From DATEMU01 sp964414585 (GTDB lineage: Bacteria > Planctomycetota > Phycisphaerae > UBA1845 > UTPLA1), in NCBI GenBank assembly GCA_964414585.1, contig CAYPXR010000060.1:1-64000 (forward strand): 64,000 bases of DNA, in the 5' to 3' direction. Position 1 is the first letter of the stretch, and each line of letters starts with the position of its first letter. The notes under the pieces are model-generated. The model was not told the origin of the DNA. It made no database searches and saw only the letters and a program-made list of their open reading frames with translations. Of this stretch, positions 24,907-34,151 are shown piece by piece. The position numbers and the translations under genes are program-made.

Positions 24907-25725
24907 CTAACGCTTCTTCAACTCCTTCGTCAAGAACCGGTCGATCTCCTCCCACGCCTTCACCGCCTGGTCCTCTTTGAAGCTGTCCTTGTTCGTCTCG
25001 TTCAAAAACGCGTGACCGACGTGGGGATAGACGCGATGCGTCGACATGATCCCCGCCTTGTCCAGCGCCTGCTTGAACGGCTGAACCTCGATCCCGCGGT
25101 CGCGCGCCCCCCAGATGCCCAAAATGGGCCCCTTGATCCGGCGAAGCTGTTCGACATCCGTCACCGGCTTCCCGTAACAGATGACCGTGCAGGCGACCTT
25201 CGGCTCCGCGATCGCCAGTCGCAGCGCGTAGCCGCCGCCCATGCACCAGCCCATGACGCCGACCGCCTGGCCGCGCGTCGCGTTGTGTTCGTGAAGATAG
25301 GTGAACGCCGCCCGCAGATCGGCCAGCGCCCGATCGTCCGACAGCCCGCGCATCAACTCGTGCGCATGCTCCGCGTCCTTCGCCACTTCCCCGCGATAAA
25401 GATCAACGGCGAGGACGACATACCCCTCCGCCGCGTACCGGTCAGCCTGTTTCTTCACCCAGTCGTTGAGACCCCACCACTCATGGACGAGCAGCAACCC
25501 CGGCATCGGCTCGTACTGCACCTGCCGGGCCATGTAGCATGAGAGCTTTACGTTGTCTTCCGTCACCGTCACCATGCCGCTTTCGATTTTCGGAGGCGCC
25601 GTCTGTGCCGCGCGGGCGACGTTTTTCTCAGGCGTCGGCGGCTGTTCGTCCTGCGCTCCGGCGACCGAAGCGCAACAGGCGACGACCGCCGCCAGGACGG
25701 TCGACAGCAAATCTCGAGACATCAT
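24907..25725 (-). CDS. Exported dienelactone hydrolase family protein
   Basis: A 272-residue alpha/beta hydrolase with a signal peptide (LLSTVLAAVVACCASVAGA). The dienelactone-hydrolase features are present: Glu82 in LVHEWWGL, the nucleophile Cys161 in GWCMGGGY, Asp209 in WGARDRG and His238 in PHVGHAF, so the Cys-Asp-His triad is complete. These enzymes cleave dienelactones or other esters; substrate not assignable. ATG 25725 is chosen for AAAGGA and the signal peptide; upstream extension to 25812 is unlikely. Confidence 0.87.
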   Translation of the reverse strand: MMSRDLLSTVLAAVVACCASVAGAQDEQPPTPEKNVARAAQTAPPKIESGMVTVTEDNVKLSCYMARQVQYEPMPGLLLVHEWWGLNDWVKKQADRYAAEGYVVLAVDLYRGEVAKDAEHAHELMRGLSDDRALADLRAAFTYLHEHNATRGQAVGVMGWCMGGGYALRLAIAEPKVACTVICYGKPVTDVEQLRRIKGPILGIWGARDRGIEVQPFKQALDKAGIMSTHRVYPHVGHAFLNETNKDSFKEDQAVKAWEEIDRFLTKELKKR

Positions 25726-26135
25726 CTTGTTCCTTTCGTGAAAACCGGGACGATGGCCGGCAAAGCTGAAGAATGGAATAAAAGGATGGGTCATCGTCGC
25801 TTCCCTACGCACCTTATTCCGGCTTGCGGACGTCGGTGATCAGGTTCCAAGGGTCTCCGCCTCGGCGGACTCTCAGCCCCGCCGCGGCGGGACGCCCCTA
25901 GCAACACGTTGATGTTAGCGATGGGACCGTGGAGTGACAACCGGACCCTTCAGCACGGGGTATTCCGCCGGCTTCCGTTCATCGACCCACGCGGACAGGG
26001 CCCTATCGGGGCGTCACTCCGGCTTGCCTCGATTGACGCATGCGGACGTCAATTTGCGGCGCGGCGGACCGCCGCGCGCGAAGACGCGGGCGGCGGCCGC
26101 ACGCCGCACGTTCAACAAAAAACACGCACTGGGGA
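25726..26135. other. Intergenic stretch upstream of the dienelactone hydrolase
   Basis: No gene recognised. Contains a very GC-rich palindrome at 26059-26077 (GCGCGGCGG, one base, CCGCCGCGC) and several CCGCC runs; may act as a terminator-like structure or hold promoter elements for the hydrolase. Confidence 0.4.
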
Positions 26136-26222
26136 TCAGAACAATCGCCCGATCAGGATCGCGACCGCGATCGATCCGGCGAACATGGCGATCAGCGCAA
26201 ACGCGCGGACAACAGCCTTCAT
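26136..26222 (-). CDS. Possible 28-residue single-helix membrane peptide
   Basis: ATG 26222 with GGGAG 9-10 nt upstream opens a 28-codon frame: basic start MKAVVRAF, then one hydrophobic helix (ALIAMFAGSIAVAILIG), end RLF. Composition is that of bacterial small membrane proteins. Too short for certainty and it could be chance. Confidence 0.35.
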   Translation of the reverse strand: MKAVVRAFALIAMFAGSIAVAILIGRLF

Positions 26223-26297
26223 GATGACATCTCCCGCAAAGGACTCGTTTCGTTTCCATCGCCCGGCGGCGATGACCACTGGCGGTCGATGCGGTCG

Positions 26298-26672
26298 TCA
26301 GATCAGGAGGATGGTGTTGGAGAGATGGACCTGAAGCGGATCGAGCGGGGCCGCGCGACCGGACGCCCATTCAACCAAGCCGCGGAGGGGCGATGACGTG
26401 GCGATCCCATCCCCGGCCGAGACGGCGTCACAGACCCGCTTGCCTTTGGAAAGCCGATGCACAAGCTCGACCAGGGACGACGCCCGCGAACTTCGAAACT
26501 CGGTCGCCTCTTGCCCCTGGTTCAAGGGCTCCTGGCCCGTCATTTTCGATTCACGGCGCCCCGTCGATTGACGCAAAATCTCGCCGGGTCTCAAGGCCCA
26601 GAGCGGCGCGACGACGGTCAGGACCAATCCGCCGCGAAACAGACGTGAAGAAGACCATCGCCCCATGTTCAT
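26298..26672 (-). CDS. Hypothetical protein, possible signal or anchor
   Basis: 124 residues (or 122 from ATG 26666). A short hydrophobic segment (FRGGLVLTVVAPLWAL) follows a basic start; GGGAG precedes. The remainder is polar with a helical stretch (SSLVELVHRLSKGKRV). No family recognised. It lies downstream of the sigma/kinase pair on the same strand. Confidence 0.4.
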   Translation of the reverse strand: MNMGRWSSSRLFRGGLVLTVVAPLWALRPGEILRQSTGRRESKMTGQEPLNQGQEATEFRSSRASSLVELVHRLSKGKRVCDAVSAGDGIATSSPLRGLVEWASGRAAPLDPLQVHLSNTILLI

Positions 26673-26783
26673 GGACTCCCGTGAGGAGCCCGTATTCTAC
26701 CACAAAAAAGCCCGTGCGATACGCCCGACGACGGCGGCGGTCCTGGCGCAATTATCATCGCCGTCGCGGACGCGGCCATTCAT

Positions 26784-29414
26784 TCAACGGCGCTTCTCGG
26801 CGATCCGGGCCAATCCGTCGTTGAGCTGCTTCCGGATGTCGGAAAGGCTCGCGGGCCGAGCACCGTTCTCGGGGAGTAGATCGAAAAGCTCCGATCCCCG
26901 GCGGTAAATAGTATGGGCCTCCCGGAGCCGGTCCTTTTGCTCGGCCGGGTCCTTTTCAATCTTGGCGGCAAGGGTTTCATGAACCGCTCCCAGGTGCACG
27001 AGGGCGGATAACAATTCCTGCAGGACAAGAACGGATTCAGGTGAAAGGTGACTGATCGATTCAAGATCGCTGACCGTGGCTTCCAGCTCCCGCCCGGCCT
27101 GGATGATGTCGCCGGATCGATCGAGAAGATCGCCCAGGGCCGCCCGGCAGCGCGCGGACAGGAATTGCGAGTCCAGATTGTCGGGATCCTCCCGGCTCAA
27201 TCGTTCGCCGACTTGCAACGCACGGCGGATCGGAGGCTGGCCGCGCGCAAAGTCGCCCCGCGCGGCCAGCACCTTCCCCATCGCCAGATGAGTCAGGGCC
27301 TGGTTGGAAAGCTCCCACAATCCCGGGCTGGTGGATTCCTTTTGCAGAACTTCGATAATCCGGCCGCTCTCTTCCAGCGCCTCGATCGCTGCTTGAAGTT
27401 GACCGGCCGCGAGCAGCGTTTCGCCGAGCCCGCGAAGCGCCGTCGCCCTTCCCCGCCGAAGGCTGAGCGCCTGCGGTTCGCGGGCCAGTCCGGCATCCAC
27501 CAGGGCGAGGCTGCTGCGAAAGTTCAGCTCCGCCGCGATGGAATCTCCCATCAGCAGTTTGAATTCGCCGATGCGCCGGCGCGCCCCTCCCAGATAAATC
27601 CCGGCATCCACGGCGACCGGGAGTATCTGATTTCTTTCCCGATCGTAAAGGCGAAGCGTCATTTCAAGATGTTGCCCCGCCTCGTCCATCCGACCCAGGC
27701 GAATAAGAGCCTCGGCCACTTTCCAGTGGCCGACGCCCAGGGTACGGACAAAAGTCTCGAAGGAAGGCCACCGCGCAACCAGTTGTTCCCGGATGGCCAG
27801 CGCCTTTTGGAAATTTTCCAGCCCGACGCCGATTCTTCCCCGGACCAGGGCCACTTCACCCACGCGATGATGGGCATACGCGACGACATAGCGCAGGTTG
27901 GTATAGGAAGCGACTTGCGGCCCTTCATCCCACGGAAGGGCCGAAAGCTGATCGAGAGCCCGCCGGGTCATGGCTTCCCATGCGCGGATTCCTCCGGGCA
28001 ACTCCGCCAGCGATTCATCAGACACTTGCATGATTTCCATGGCCGCCTGGACGACCTGAGTTGTTCGCGCTTCCGCTTCCTGTTCCGCCTCCACCGCCCG
28101 GTTCCGCTGCTGCGCGGTCCGCGACCATTGCCAGCCCATCCCCGCAATTCCCAGGAGCAGGACCAAAATGACCCCAATCGTCCCGCCCACCAGGGCTTTG
28201 TTGCGCCGCGCGAATTTTCGAAGCTGGTAGACGGTCGTCGGCGGCGCGGCCTGGATCGGCTGATCGCTCAGGTAGCGTTGCAAGTCGCGACGGAGTTCCG
28301 CAACGGAGAGATATCGCTGCCGCGGATCCTTTTCGATGGCCTTGGCGATGATCGTGTCGAGATCGCCGCGGAACGTGCGATGGATCGAACTCAATGGCGT
28401 CGGATCGTCTTCGCAAACCGTTCGCAGCGCGCACGGCAGGGGCACATCGCGAAGATTGTACGGCAATCGGCCCGAAAGCAGTTCATAACCGATGACGCCG
28501 AGCGCATAGACGTCGGACTGAAACGTGACCCTGGAAGGATCGCCGGCCATCTGTTCCGGGCTCATGTAAGCGAGCGTGCCCATGATCTGACCCAGATCGG
28601 TGCGAAGCGTGGTCAGCCGGCGATCGGAATCCGTGGTTCGGGCGATGCCGAAGTCCAGGATCTTTGGCTGAGGAGCGGCAGAAGCCTGGCGCCGTCCTGA
28701 AAACCGCGAATCATCTTGCTCGCAGTTTCCCTGGATCGCCTCTGCGCCGGGTTTTTCTTCCACGATCAGGATATTGGCGGGCTTCAAGTCGCGATGGATG
28801 ATCCCCCGGTCGTGCGCGTGTTCGACGGCCAGGCAGATGTCCACCAGCAGCGCGACTCGCGCCCGCGTGCCCATTGCGGATTGGCCGATGTATTGATTCA
28901 GCGACAGTCCATCCAGCAGCTCCATCGCAAAAAAAGGCTGCGGCCCCGCGTCGGTCTCAAAAACACCCGCCTCGTAGATTCGCGCGATCCCGGGATGTTG
29001 CAATCGGCCCAGGATCTCGGCTTCCTGTTCAAACCGCCGCAGCGCAGCGCGGGAAATGACGCCGGAGTGCAGCACCTTGATGGCGACGGGTCGATGCGGT
29101 TGGTCCTGAAGCGCCTCGTAGACAATGCCCATCCCCCCGGAGCCGATGATGCGGACCAACTGATACTTGCCAATCTTTCGGCCGATCAGCGTGCCGATCA
29201 GACCGGCGGAGTCTTCCTTTGAAACAAAGGATTCGATGGCGGCATCAAGAATCCCGCCCGGCGCGTCCAATTCCAACATGCGACGCAGGCGATTCTCCAT
29301 CGCCGCGTCTCCGGCGCACTCCCGATGAATCCAGGCGGATCGCTCCTGCCGCGGCAACGCGGATGCCGCCGCAAATGCCTGATCCAGCCGGTCCCAGTCG
29401 TCATTCCCCGCCAT
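26784..29414 (-). CDS. Transmembrane Ser/Thr protein kinase with C-terminal TPR-like repeats
   Basis: 876 residues. An N-terminal ~75-residue helical module is followed by a Hanks-type kinase: Gly loop GSGGMGIVY (~91-99), Lys113, HRDLKPAN (207-214, Asp209), DFG (254-256), MSPEQ. One membrane helix at ~408-428 (LVGGTIGVILVLLLGIAGM), then a large extracytoplasmic part of TPR-like helical repeats (e.g. GLENFQKALAIREQL, AAIEALEESGRIIEVL). The first 14 bases of coding overlap the end of the ECF sigma gene, the usual planctomycete pairing, so it likely senses or transmits a signal to that sigma factor. Confidence 0.92.
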   Translation of the reverse strand: MAGNDDWDRLDQAFAAASALPRQERSAWIHRECAGDAAMENRLRRMLELDAPGGILDAAIESFVSKEDSAGLIGTLIGRKIGKYQLVRIIGSGGMGIVYEALQDQPHRPVAIKVLHSGVISRAALRRFEQEAEILGRLQHPGIARIYEAGVFETDAGPQPFFAMELLDGLSLNQYIGQSAMGTRARVALLVDICLAVEHAHDRGIIHRDLKPANILIVEEKPGAEAIQGNCEQDDSRFSGRRQASAAPQPKILDFGIARTTDSDRRLTTLRTDLGQIMGTLAYMSPEQMAGDPSRVTFQSDVYALGVIGYELLSGRLPYNLRDVPLPCALRTVCEDDPTPLSSIHRTFRGDLDTIIAKAIEKDPRQRYLSVAELRRDLQRYLSDQPIQAAPPTTVYQLRKFARRNKALVGGTIGVILVLLLGIAGMGWQWSRTAQQRNRAVEAEQEAEARTTQVVQAAMEIMQVSDESLAELPGGIRAWEAMTRRALDQLSALPWDEGPQVASYTNLRYVVAYAHHRVGEVALVRGRIGVGLENFQKALAIREQLVARWPSFETFVRTLGVGHWKVAEALIRLGRMDEAGQHLEMTLRLYDRERNQILPVAVDAGIYLGGARRRIGEFKLLMGDSIAAELNFRSSLALVDAGLAREPQALSLRRGRATALRGLGETLLAAGQLQAAIEALEESGRIIEVLQKESTSPGLWELSNQALTHLAMGKVLAARGDFARGQPPIRRALQVGERLSREDPDNLDSQFLSARCRAALGDLLDRSGDIIQAGRELEATVSDLESISHLSPESVLVLQELLSALVHLGAVHETLAAKIEKDPAEQKDRLREAHTIYRRGSELFDLLPENGARPASLSDIRKQLNDGLARIAEKRR

Positions 29415-29985
29415 TTCCGCCCATTTCGCTATGGAGCCACGCGCGGGCGAAACGCCACTCGTTCTTCACCGTTGCCGGTGAAAGCGCCATCGCCACGGCG
29501 GTTTGTTCGATGCTCAGACCCGCGTAATAGCGGAACATGACGACTTGAGCCTTTCGCGGGTCGCGCTGCTCAAGCCGTGTCATCGCCTCGTCCAATTCGA
29601 GAAGTTGTCCGGCGGAATCTTCCATCGAGCCCGTGGCGACCATTTTTTCATCCAAGGGACGCCGCCGCCGATTCCCACCGTGCTTCTCGGTCGCATACCG
29701 ACGGGCCCGCTCGATCAAGATTCGTCGCATGGCCTCCGCCGCGGCCGCAAAGAAGTGACCGCGCCCTTCCCAGCGAACCTCCCGTTCGCCCGAAATCCGC
29801 AAATAGGCTTCATGGACCAGGGCGGTTGGCTGAAGGGTCTGCCCGCCGGGCTCCCGGGCCAGCCTCTGTTGTGCCAGGAACCGGAGTTCGTCGTAAACCA
29901 AAGGCAAAATGGCCTCAGACGCCTTGGAATCGCCCGTGTCAGCGGCGTTTAGGAGCTGCGTCACCTGTTCCGGCGTCGGTTTCAT
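29401..29985 (-). CDS. ECF-type RNA polymerase sigma factor
   Basis: 194 residues of the planctomycete ECF group (Pfam sigma70_ECF). Region 2 is seen in LPLVYDELRFLAQQRLAREP and LVHEAYLRI, with GHFFAAAAEAMRRILIERAR typical of this subfamily; region 4 HTH appears as LSIEQTAVAMALSPATVKNEW. (Longer motif quoted in parts: LPLVYDELRF, AQQRLAREP.) It directs core polymerase to a stress regulon and is overlapped by the kinase gene. A candidate promoter lies 37 nt upstream. Confidence 0.92.
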   Translation of the reverse strand: MKPTPEQVTQLLNAADTGDSKASEAILPLVYDELRFLAQQRLAREPGGQTLQPTALVHEAYLRISGEREVRWEGRGHFFAAAAEAMRRILIERARRYATEKHGGNRRRRPLDEKMVATGSMEDSAGQLLELDEAMTRLEQRDPRKAQVVMFRYYAGLSIEQTAVAMALSPATVKNEWRFARAWLHSEMGGNGGE

Positions 29986-30285
29986 GGCACTTTTTCTGGC
30001 AAATTAGCCGCCCAGCGCTCCATTATCGCATTGTATTCGACGGCCTACAAGAAAACCGGCCATAACCTCAGTTCGGACCACGAGATCATGCGGTATGGAC
30101 GGTCGAAACCGTCCCGCTGGACGAAAAATTGGAGCACCCGCGACAGGATTCGCCTTTCTATTTCCAGTAGTTGGCGGCGGGGCGAAACACCTCCGCCGCG
30201 ATCGTCCGCAGGTTGATCGGAATATGTCCGAAGGGTTCATTGCGGTTTGCGACCCTTCATTATTGCCCATCGTGGAGAAACGCCA
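29986..30285. other. Divergent intergenic region
   Basis: Between the ECF sigma gene (minus) and a secreted protein gene (plus). Holds the sigma promoter at 30022-30050; nothing else recognised except an SD for the plus-strand gene at 30274-30277. Confidence 0.5.
30022..30050 (-). promoter_or_regulatory. Candidate promoter of the ECF sigma gene
   Basis: Minus strand TTGTAG (30045-30050), 17-nt spacer, GATAAT (30022-30027), about 37 nt from ATG 29985. Confidence 0.5.
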
Positions 30286-31008
30286 ATGTATTCGATTCGT
30301 ACTGTGCTCTACTTGGCGGCGGCACTGGTGGTAGCCGGCGGTATGGAATGTCAAACGGCGATGTGTCCAAACGACAAACCCGTCTTTAATCCAGTGACCG
30401 GGAAGTGCGAGGCGGAAGGCGGAGACGACACGATCGTCCCCGGCGGACGCACGTTTCCGCCCGGTCCCGGAACCGGTGGACTGCGAACCGAGCCGGATAC
30501 CGACACGTCGATGGCCGACAATTCAGACCCAGACGCGGTGGACTTGCTGGTCTTCGGCCTGAACGGGCGCTGGATAGCGACGGACAACGGGCGGATCAGT
30601 TGCATCAATCACACCGGTTCGGGGATGACGTCGACGCTGATCGAGAATCGCGAATGCACGTATCAGGACGTAAACGGTTCAAACGTCACCAGTTTAACAA
30701 CGGCCGATTTGGAGGGCATGGTGGTCGGAAACATGATCACGGGGACTACCCGTGCGTGCCGGTTCGGCCAATCGGATACATCACTCAACGGGCTCTTCGA
30801 TTTCCCCATGATGCTGACGATCAGCGCGGACGGGAAAACGCTTTCCGGATCATGGGACTTCGACGGTGAAGTGCGGGAGTTTTCCCTCGAACGCCAAACG
30901 GTCGGCGATTGCCGAACTGAGGAACAGCAGGACAACGATGCCTTTTCGCGGATCCAAATCCCCGAGATTCAGCCGACCCATGGGGGTCGCGGTGGGGGCA
31001 GTCGTTAA
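30286..31008 (+). CDS. Secreted protein of unknown function
   Basis: 240 residues. Signal-like N-terminus (IRTVLYLAAALVVAGGM) then Cys residues and an acidic, Gly/Pro-rich linker, then a beta-rich domain with GLNGRWIATDNGRISC, SLTTADLEGMVVGN, MLTISADGKTLSGSW, reminiscent of small lipocalin-like or barrel domains that monitor export products. Ends in a Gly-rich tail. ATG 30286 has GGAG 8 nt upstream. Not matched to a family. Confidence 0.65.
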   Translation: MYSIRTVLYLAAALVVAGGMECQTAMCPNDKPVFNPVTGKCEAEGGDDTIVPGGRTFPPGPGTGGLRTEPDTDTSMADNSDPDAVDLLVFGLNGRWIATDNGRISCINHTGSGMTSTLIENRECTYQDVNGSNVTSLTTADLEGMVVGNMITGTTRACRFGQSDTSLNGLFDFPMMLTISADGKTLSGSWDFDGEVREFSLERQTVGDCRTEEQQDNDAFSRIQIPEIQPTHGGRGGGSR

Positions 31009-31110
31009 CAATCCGAGAGAAATCGTCGGAAAAAAGCGATTAGACAGGAAAAGTCCGGAGCACGGCCCTCGACTTTTTCCTTGATGTACCTGGACGCTTG
31101 AGGATTCAGC

Positions 31111-32901
31111 GTGATCGACGCACCGCAAGCAGCAACGCAGGAGAAAACCTTGTTGAGATTCACCCGTTACATCAATATCGCGTTTTTCGCCATAGCGTCC
31201 CTTGCTGCCCGCAACGCCTCAGCCGGAAGCGGCCCGCCGTTTCAGACGGTAGCCTTGTCTGGGCAAACCGCTCCGGGAACGGGGGGTCGCCTCTTCTCGT
31301 TTTTCTATCCGCCCTCGATCGGCGGCAGTGGACATGTTGCGTTTCCAGGCTGGCTGACGGGCGTCACGTCCAATGACGAGGGGCTTTGGTCGGGACTTCC
31401 GGGGTCCATTCAACTGGTGGCCCGCGAGGGCATCGCCGCGCCGGGGACAACGGGAGTGTTCGGCCCAAATAGTTGGACCGCGCCGTTTGGTGTAAACGCA
31501 AGCGGCGTAGTGGCGTTCACCGCAAGTCTGACCGGGTTTGGAATAGATGGCACGAACAACACTGGCATCTGGACCGGTCTGCCAGGATCGGTGGCGCTGG
31601 CGGCACGGGCGGGCAACCCCGCGCCGGGAACGCCGGCGGGTACGGTTTTTTCAGGCGGCATGCAAAACTGGTTGATGCTCAACGACGCGGGCCAGATCGT
31701 ATTCCGCGCCAATCTGGCAGGCCCGGGTGTGACCACGGCAAACGACGCTGGCATTTGGGCCGGCACACCGGGCTCGCTACAGATGGTGGCGCGCGAAGGG
31801 GAGGTCGCGCCCGGCACCGGGGGCGCTGTATTCGATCTGTTTAACTACCAATTCGAAGCCTACCCTGTTCCGGTGATGAATGCGGCGGGAGAAGTTGTCT
31901 TCTCAGGACATTGCACTGGCGGGCGGGGAATCTGGCGGTGGAGTGGAGGCACCCTGGAATTGGTCGCGCTGACCGGAACCTCCGCCATTGGAATCAGCAA
32001 TGCCGTTTTCGAATACCTGCATGATCCCTGGATGAACGGGTCGGGCCAAGTCGTATTCAAAGCCTCCGTGGCAGGCGAAGGCGTTGATTTCACCAACAAC
32101 AGCGGCATCTGGGCGGGCGTGCCCGGCGCGGTGAATCTCGTCGTTCGCAAAGGCAGTCCCGCCCCCGGGACCAACAATCAATACCTCGTGATGAATGCCG
32201 ATAACGTCGGTCTCAACTCCATTGATGATGGTGGCTTCGTTACATTTGGGTGCTCACTCTTTGACAGCAACTGGTCCGTTGTTCCCGGAGGCGGCGGCGT
32301 CTGGCATTACGGATCCGGAGGCGGCGGCACGGCCTGGACAGTTTACAGTGATCCCGCGCCGGGCCTGCCCGGCGTCAACATGGGTGGCTCGAACACCTGG
32401 GGGCCGCACCCGACGTCGAGCATGCCCTTTCAGACCTATCTGACCGGCAATGGCGTGAATGGTGACAACGATGACAGCCTCTGGTTAAAGGATGTGGGCC
32501 CCTCGCCGCTCCTGATTGTCAGGGATGGTGACCAATTCGATATCGGCGGCGGCGTGATGCGGACCATCGGTTCCATCGCGTATTCCCCCGGCACCAATCG
32601 ACAGTCGGGATACAACGCGAACCGGCAGATGGTCATCGGCCTGGGCTTTTGGGGCGGTACGTCGGGCATCTTCTCGACCAACGTGCCGGTGCCGACCTCG
32701 CCGGGCGACATGAACTGCGATGGCGTGGTGAATGGGCTTGATATCGATCCGTTCGTGCTTGCGGTGCTGGATGCAGCGGCGTACTCAGTGGAATTCCCGG
32801 GGTGTAACGTCCTGAACGGAGACATCGATCTGACTAGTGGGACGGATGTCGGCGATGTGGATCTATTCGTGGCCTGTGTGTTGAATGGAGGATGCCCGTA
32901 A
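31111..32901 (+). CDS. Secreted repeat protein (DUF7453-like) with C-terminal dockerin-like domain
   Basis: ~596 residues. A signal peptide (INIAFFAIASLAARNASA) leads to ~8 repeats of about 65 residues with the pattern NAxGxVVFxAxLxG...GIWxGxPGSxxLVAREGxxAPGT, probably a beta-propeller. The C-terminus holds two EF-hand-like dockerin motifs: GDMNCDGVVNGLDIDPFVL and GDIDLTSGTDVGDVDLFVAC. GTG 31111 has GAGGA upstream; TTG 31150 with AGGAG is an alternative that fits the signal peptide better. Such tails are common on planctomycete exported proteins; partner unknown. Confidence 0.82.
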   Translation: MIDAPQAATQEKTLLRFTRYINIAFFAIASLAARNASAGSGPPFQTVALSGQTAPGTGGRLFSFFYPPSIGGSGHVAFPGWLTGVTSNDEGLWSGLPGSIQLVAREGIAAPGTTGVFGPNSWTAPFGVNASGVVAFTASLTGFGIDGTNNTGIWTGLPGSVALAARAGNPAPGTPAGTVFSGGMQNWLMLNDAGQIVFRANLAGPGVTTANDAGIWAGTPGSLQMVAREGEVAPGTGGAVFDLFNYQFEAYPVPVMNAAGEVVFSGHCTGGRGIWRWSGGTLELVALTGTSAIGISNAVFEYLHDPWMNGSGQVVFKASVAGEGVDFTNNSGIWAGVPGAVNLVVRKGSPAPGTNNQYLVMNADNVGLNSIDDGGFVTFGCSLFDSNWSVVPGGGGVWHYGSGGGGTAWTVYSDPAPGLPGVNMGGSNTWGPHPTSSMPFQTYLTGNGVNGDNDDSLWLKDVGPSPLLIVRDGDQFDIGGGVMRTIGSIAYSPGTNRQSGYNANRQMVIGLGFWGGTSGIFSTNVPVPTSPGDMNCDGVVNGLDIDPFVLAVLDAAAYSVEFPGCNVLNGDIDLTSGTDVGDVDLFVACVLNGGCP

Positions 32902-33061
32902 CAGGCGTGGACGTCTTGCGTTGGTAGTCAGAAGAATGGGAGGCCTTGGCTGGCGCGGCCGTATTTGGCGAATTCGGGCCGCCGCTGGTAGTGTCCGCGA
33001 CTTAGACGGTTTGACTCGCCGGATAATCCGGCGGAAAATGACCAAAGCATCGAAACCGTTC

Positions 33062-33133
<72 letters not shown>

Positions 33134-33186
33134 TTCATCAACTTAGGTTCCGCCGCGGCGCGTGGCCTTGACTGTGCGACCGCATG

Positions 33187-33702
33187 TCAGGCGGGGCGAC
33201 GCCGCCGACGCTTCCCATTCCGGCGGGTCTTCGGCTTGGCCGATGTCGAACGAATGACAAATGTCCCGCGGCCGGTGCGCGCGAACGGCACGCGGTTGCG
33301 AGCGATCGCCTCTTTGATCAGGCGCGAAACGGCCGGACGGGCGAGTGTGGATCCGCCGTCCAGGGTAATAAAGCGTGTCTGAGTGCCGGACCCCTGCAAC
33401 AATTTCTCAGGATCGGGCAGTTCCTTACCGCGATTGAAATAGAGCCTGACGCCGCCGGCGCCCGCGCGGATGACAAGAACACCCTCATACCCGCGCTCGC
33501 TCGGAGAATAGCTGATAACGAAGGCGTCGCGATATTCATAAACCACCTCATGGGCGGTGGGTAGACGCTTTCGCAGCAACCGTCGCAAGGTGCCGATGAA
33601 CCGTCGACTCGCGGGCGCAAACTTGCCGATGATCGCACGCAACTCGGCTTCCGCCGATCGTCGCTCTACCGCAGACTGAGTGCTCTGCTTTGAAGTGCTC
33701 AT
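33187..33702 (-). CDS. DUF1801-like protein
   Basis: 171 residues from ATG 33702. The middle part (LPTAHEVVYEYRDAFVISYSP, quoted as AHEVVYEYRDAFVISYSP; GVRLYFNRGKELPDPEKLL; TRFITLDGG) follows the YdhG/DUF1801 fold, small cytoplasmic proteins of unknown function. The C-terminal ~25 residues are extremely Arg/Lys-rich. An upstream in-frame extension to 33801 is possible but starts away from the domain. No clear SD. Confidence 0.68.
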   Translation of the reverse strand: MSTSKQSTQSAVERRSAEAELRAIIGKFAPASRRFIGTLRRLLRKRLPTAHEVVYEYRDAFVISYSPSERGYEGVLVIRAGAGGVRLYFNRGKELPDPEKLLQGSGTQTRFITLDGGSTLARPAVSRLIKEAIARNRVPFARTGRGTFVIRSTSAKPKTRRNGKRRRRRPA

Positions 33703-34151
33703 GACTCGAAAATCCCATTCATGCCCGAGAATCACCCGCGAAGACACATCGGGTAACCGACCGGCGGCCGACGACCATTCCCGCGTCTTTGGAAAGTACA
33801 TCCGAATCTTAATACTCTTTCCCTGTAGCAGGCAATTCTCAATGGACCTTTCTTTGACCTGTATTCGCCAAAAAAACGCCCTGCCATTCGAAAAATTGAG
33901 AGATTCCTGTTTCGCCGTCAGGCTGCCGAACAGACCAGAATTTCAGAATTAATGCCATGGGATGCTCATGGTTTTCCGAGAATGGACCCTTGGGCCTCTT
34001 GATTGGGCGCGTTCACGGTTTCGAATGGCAACGCCGGCTTTTTTGTTGGAACAAGCGTTTACCGATAGTATTTGAATGGACCGCGTTCAGCCACGCCGGC
34101 AGGACGTCGATCAATTCGCTCGAACGCTCTTGCTCCATCGAAAGGAAACCC
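33703..34151. other. Intergenic stretch, lower GC than its surroundings
   Basis: No gene recognised on either strand. 33810-33960 is distinctly A+T-richer than flanking genes. The last bases hold AAAGGA, the SD of the next gene. Confidence 0.45.

Noticed and set aside
26059..26077. GC palindrome as a rho-independent terminator
   Set aside because: No T-run and only one unpaired central base; left as a structural note only.
27048..28700. 550-codon plus-strand frame opposite the first kinase
   Set aside because: Shadow of the kinase and TPR region.
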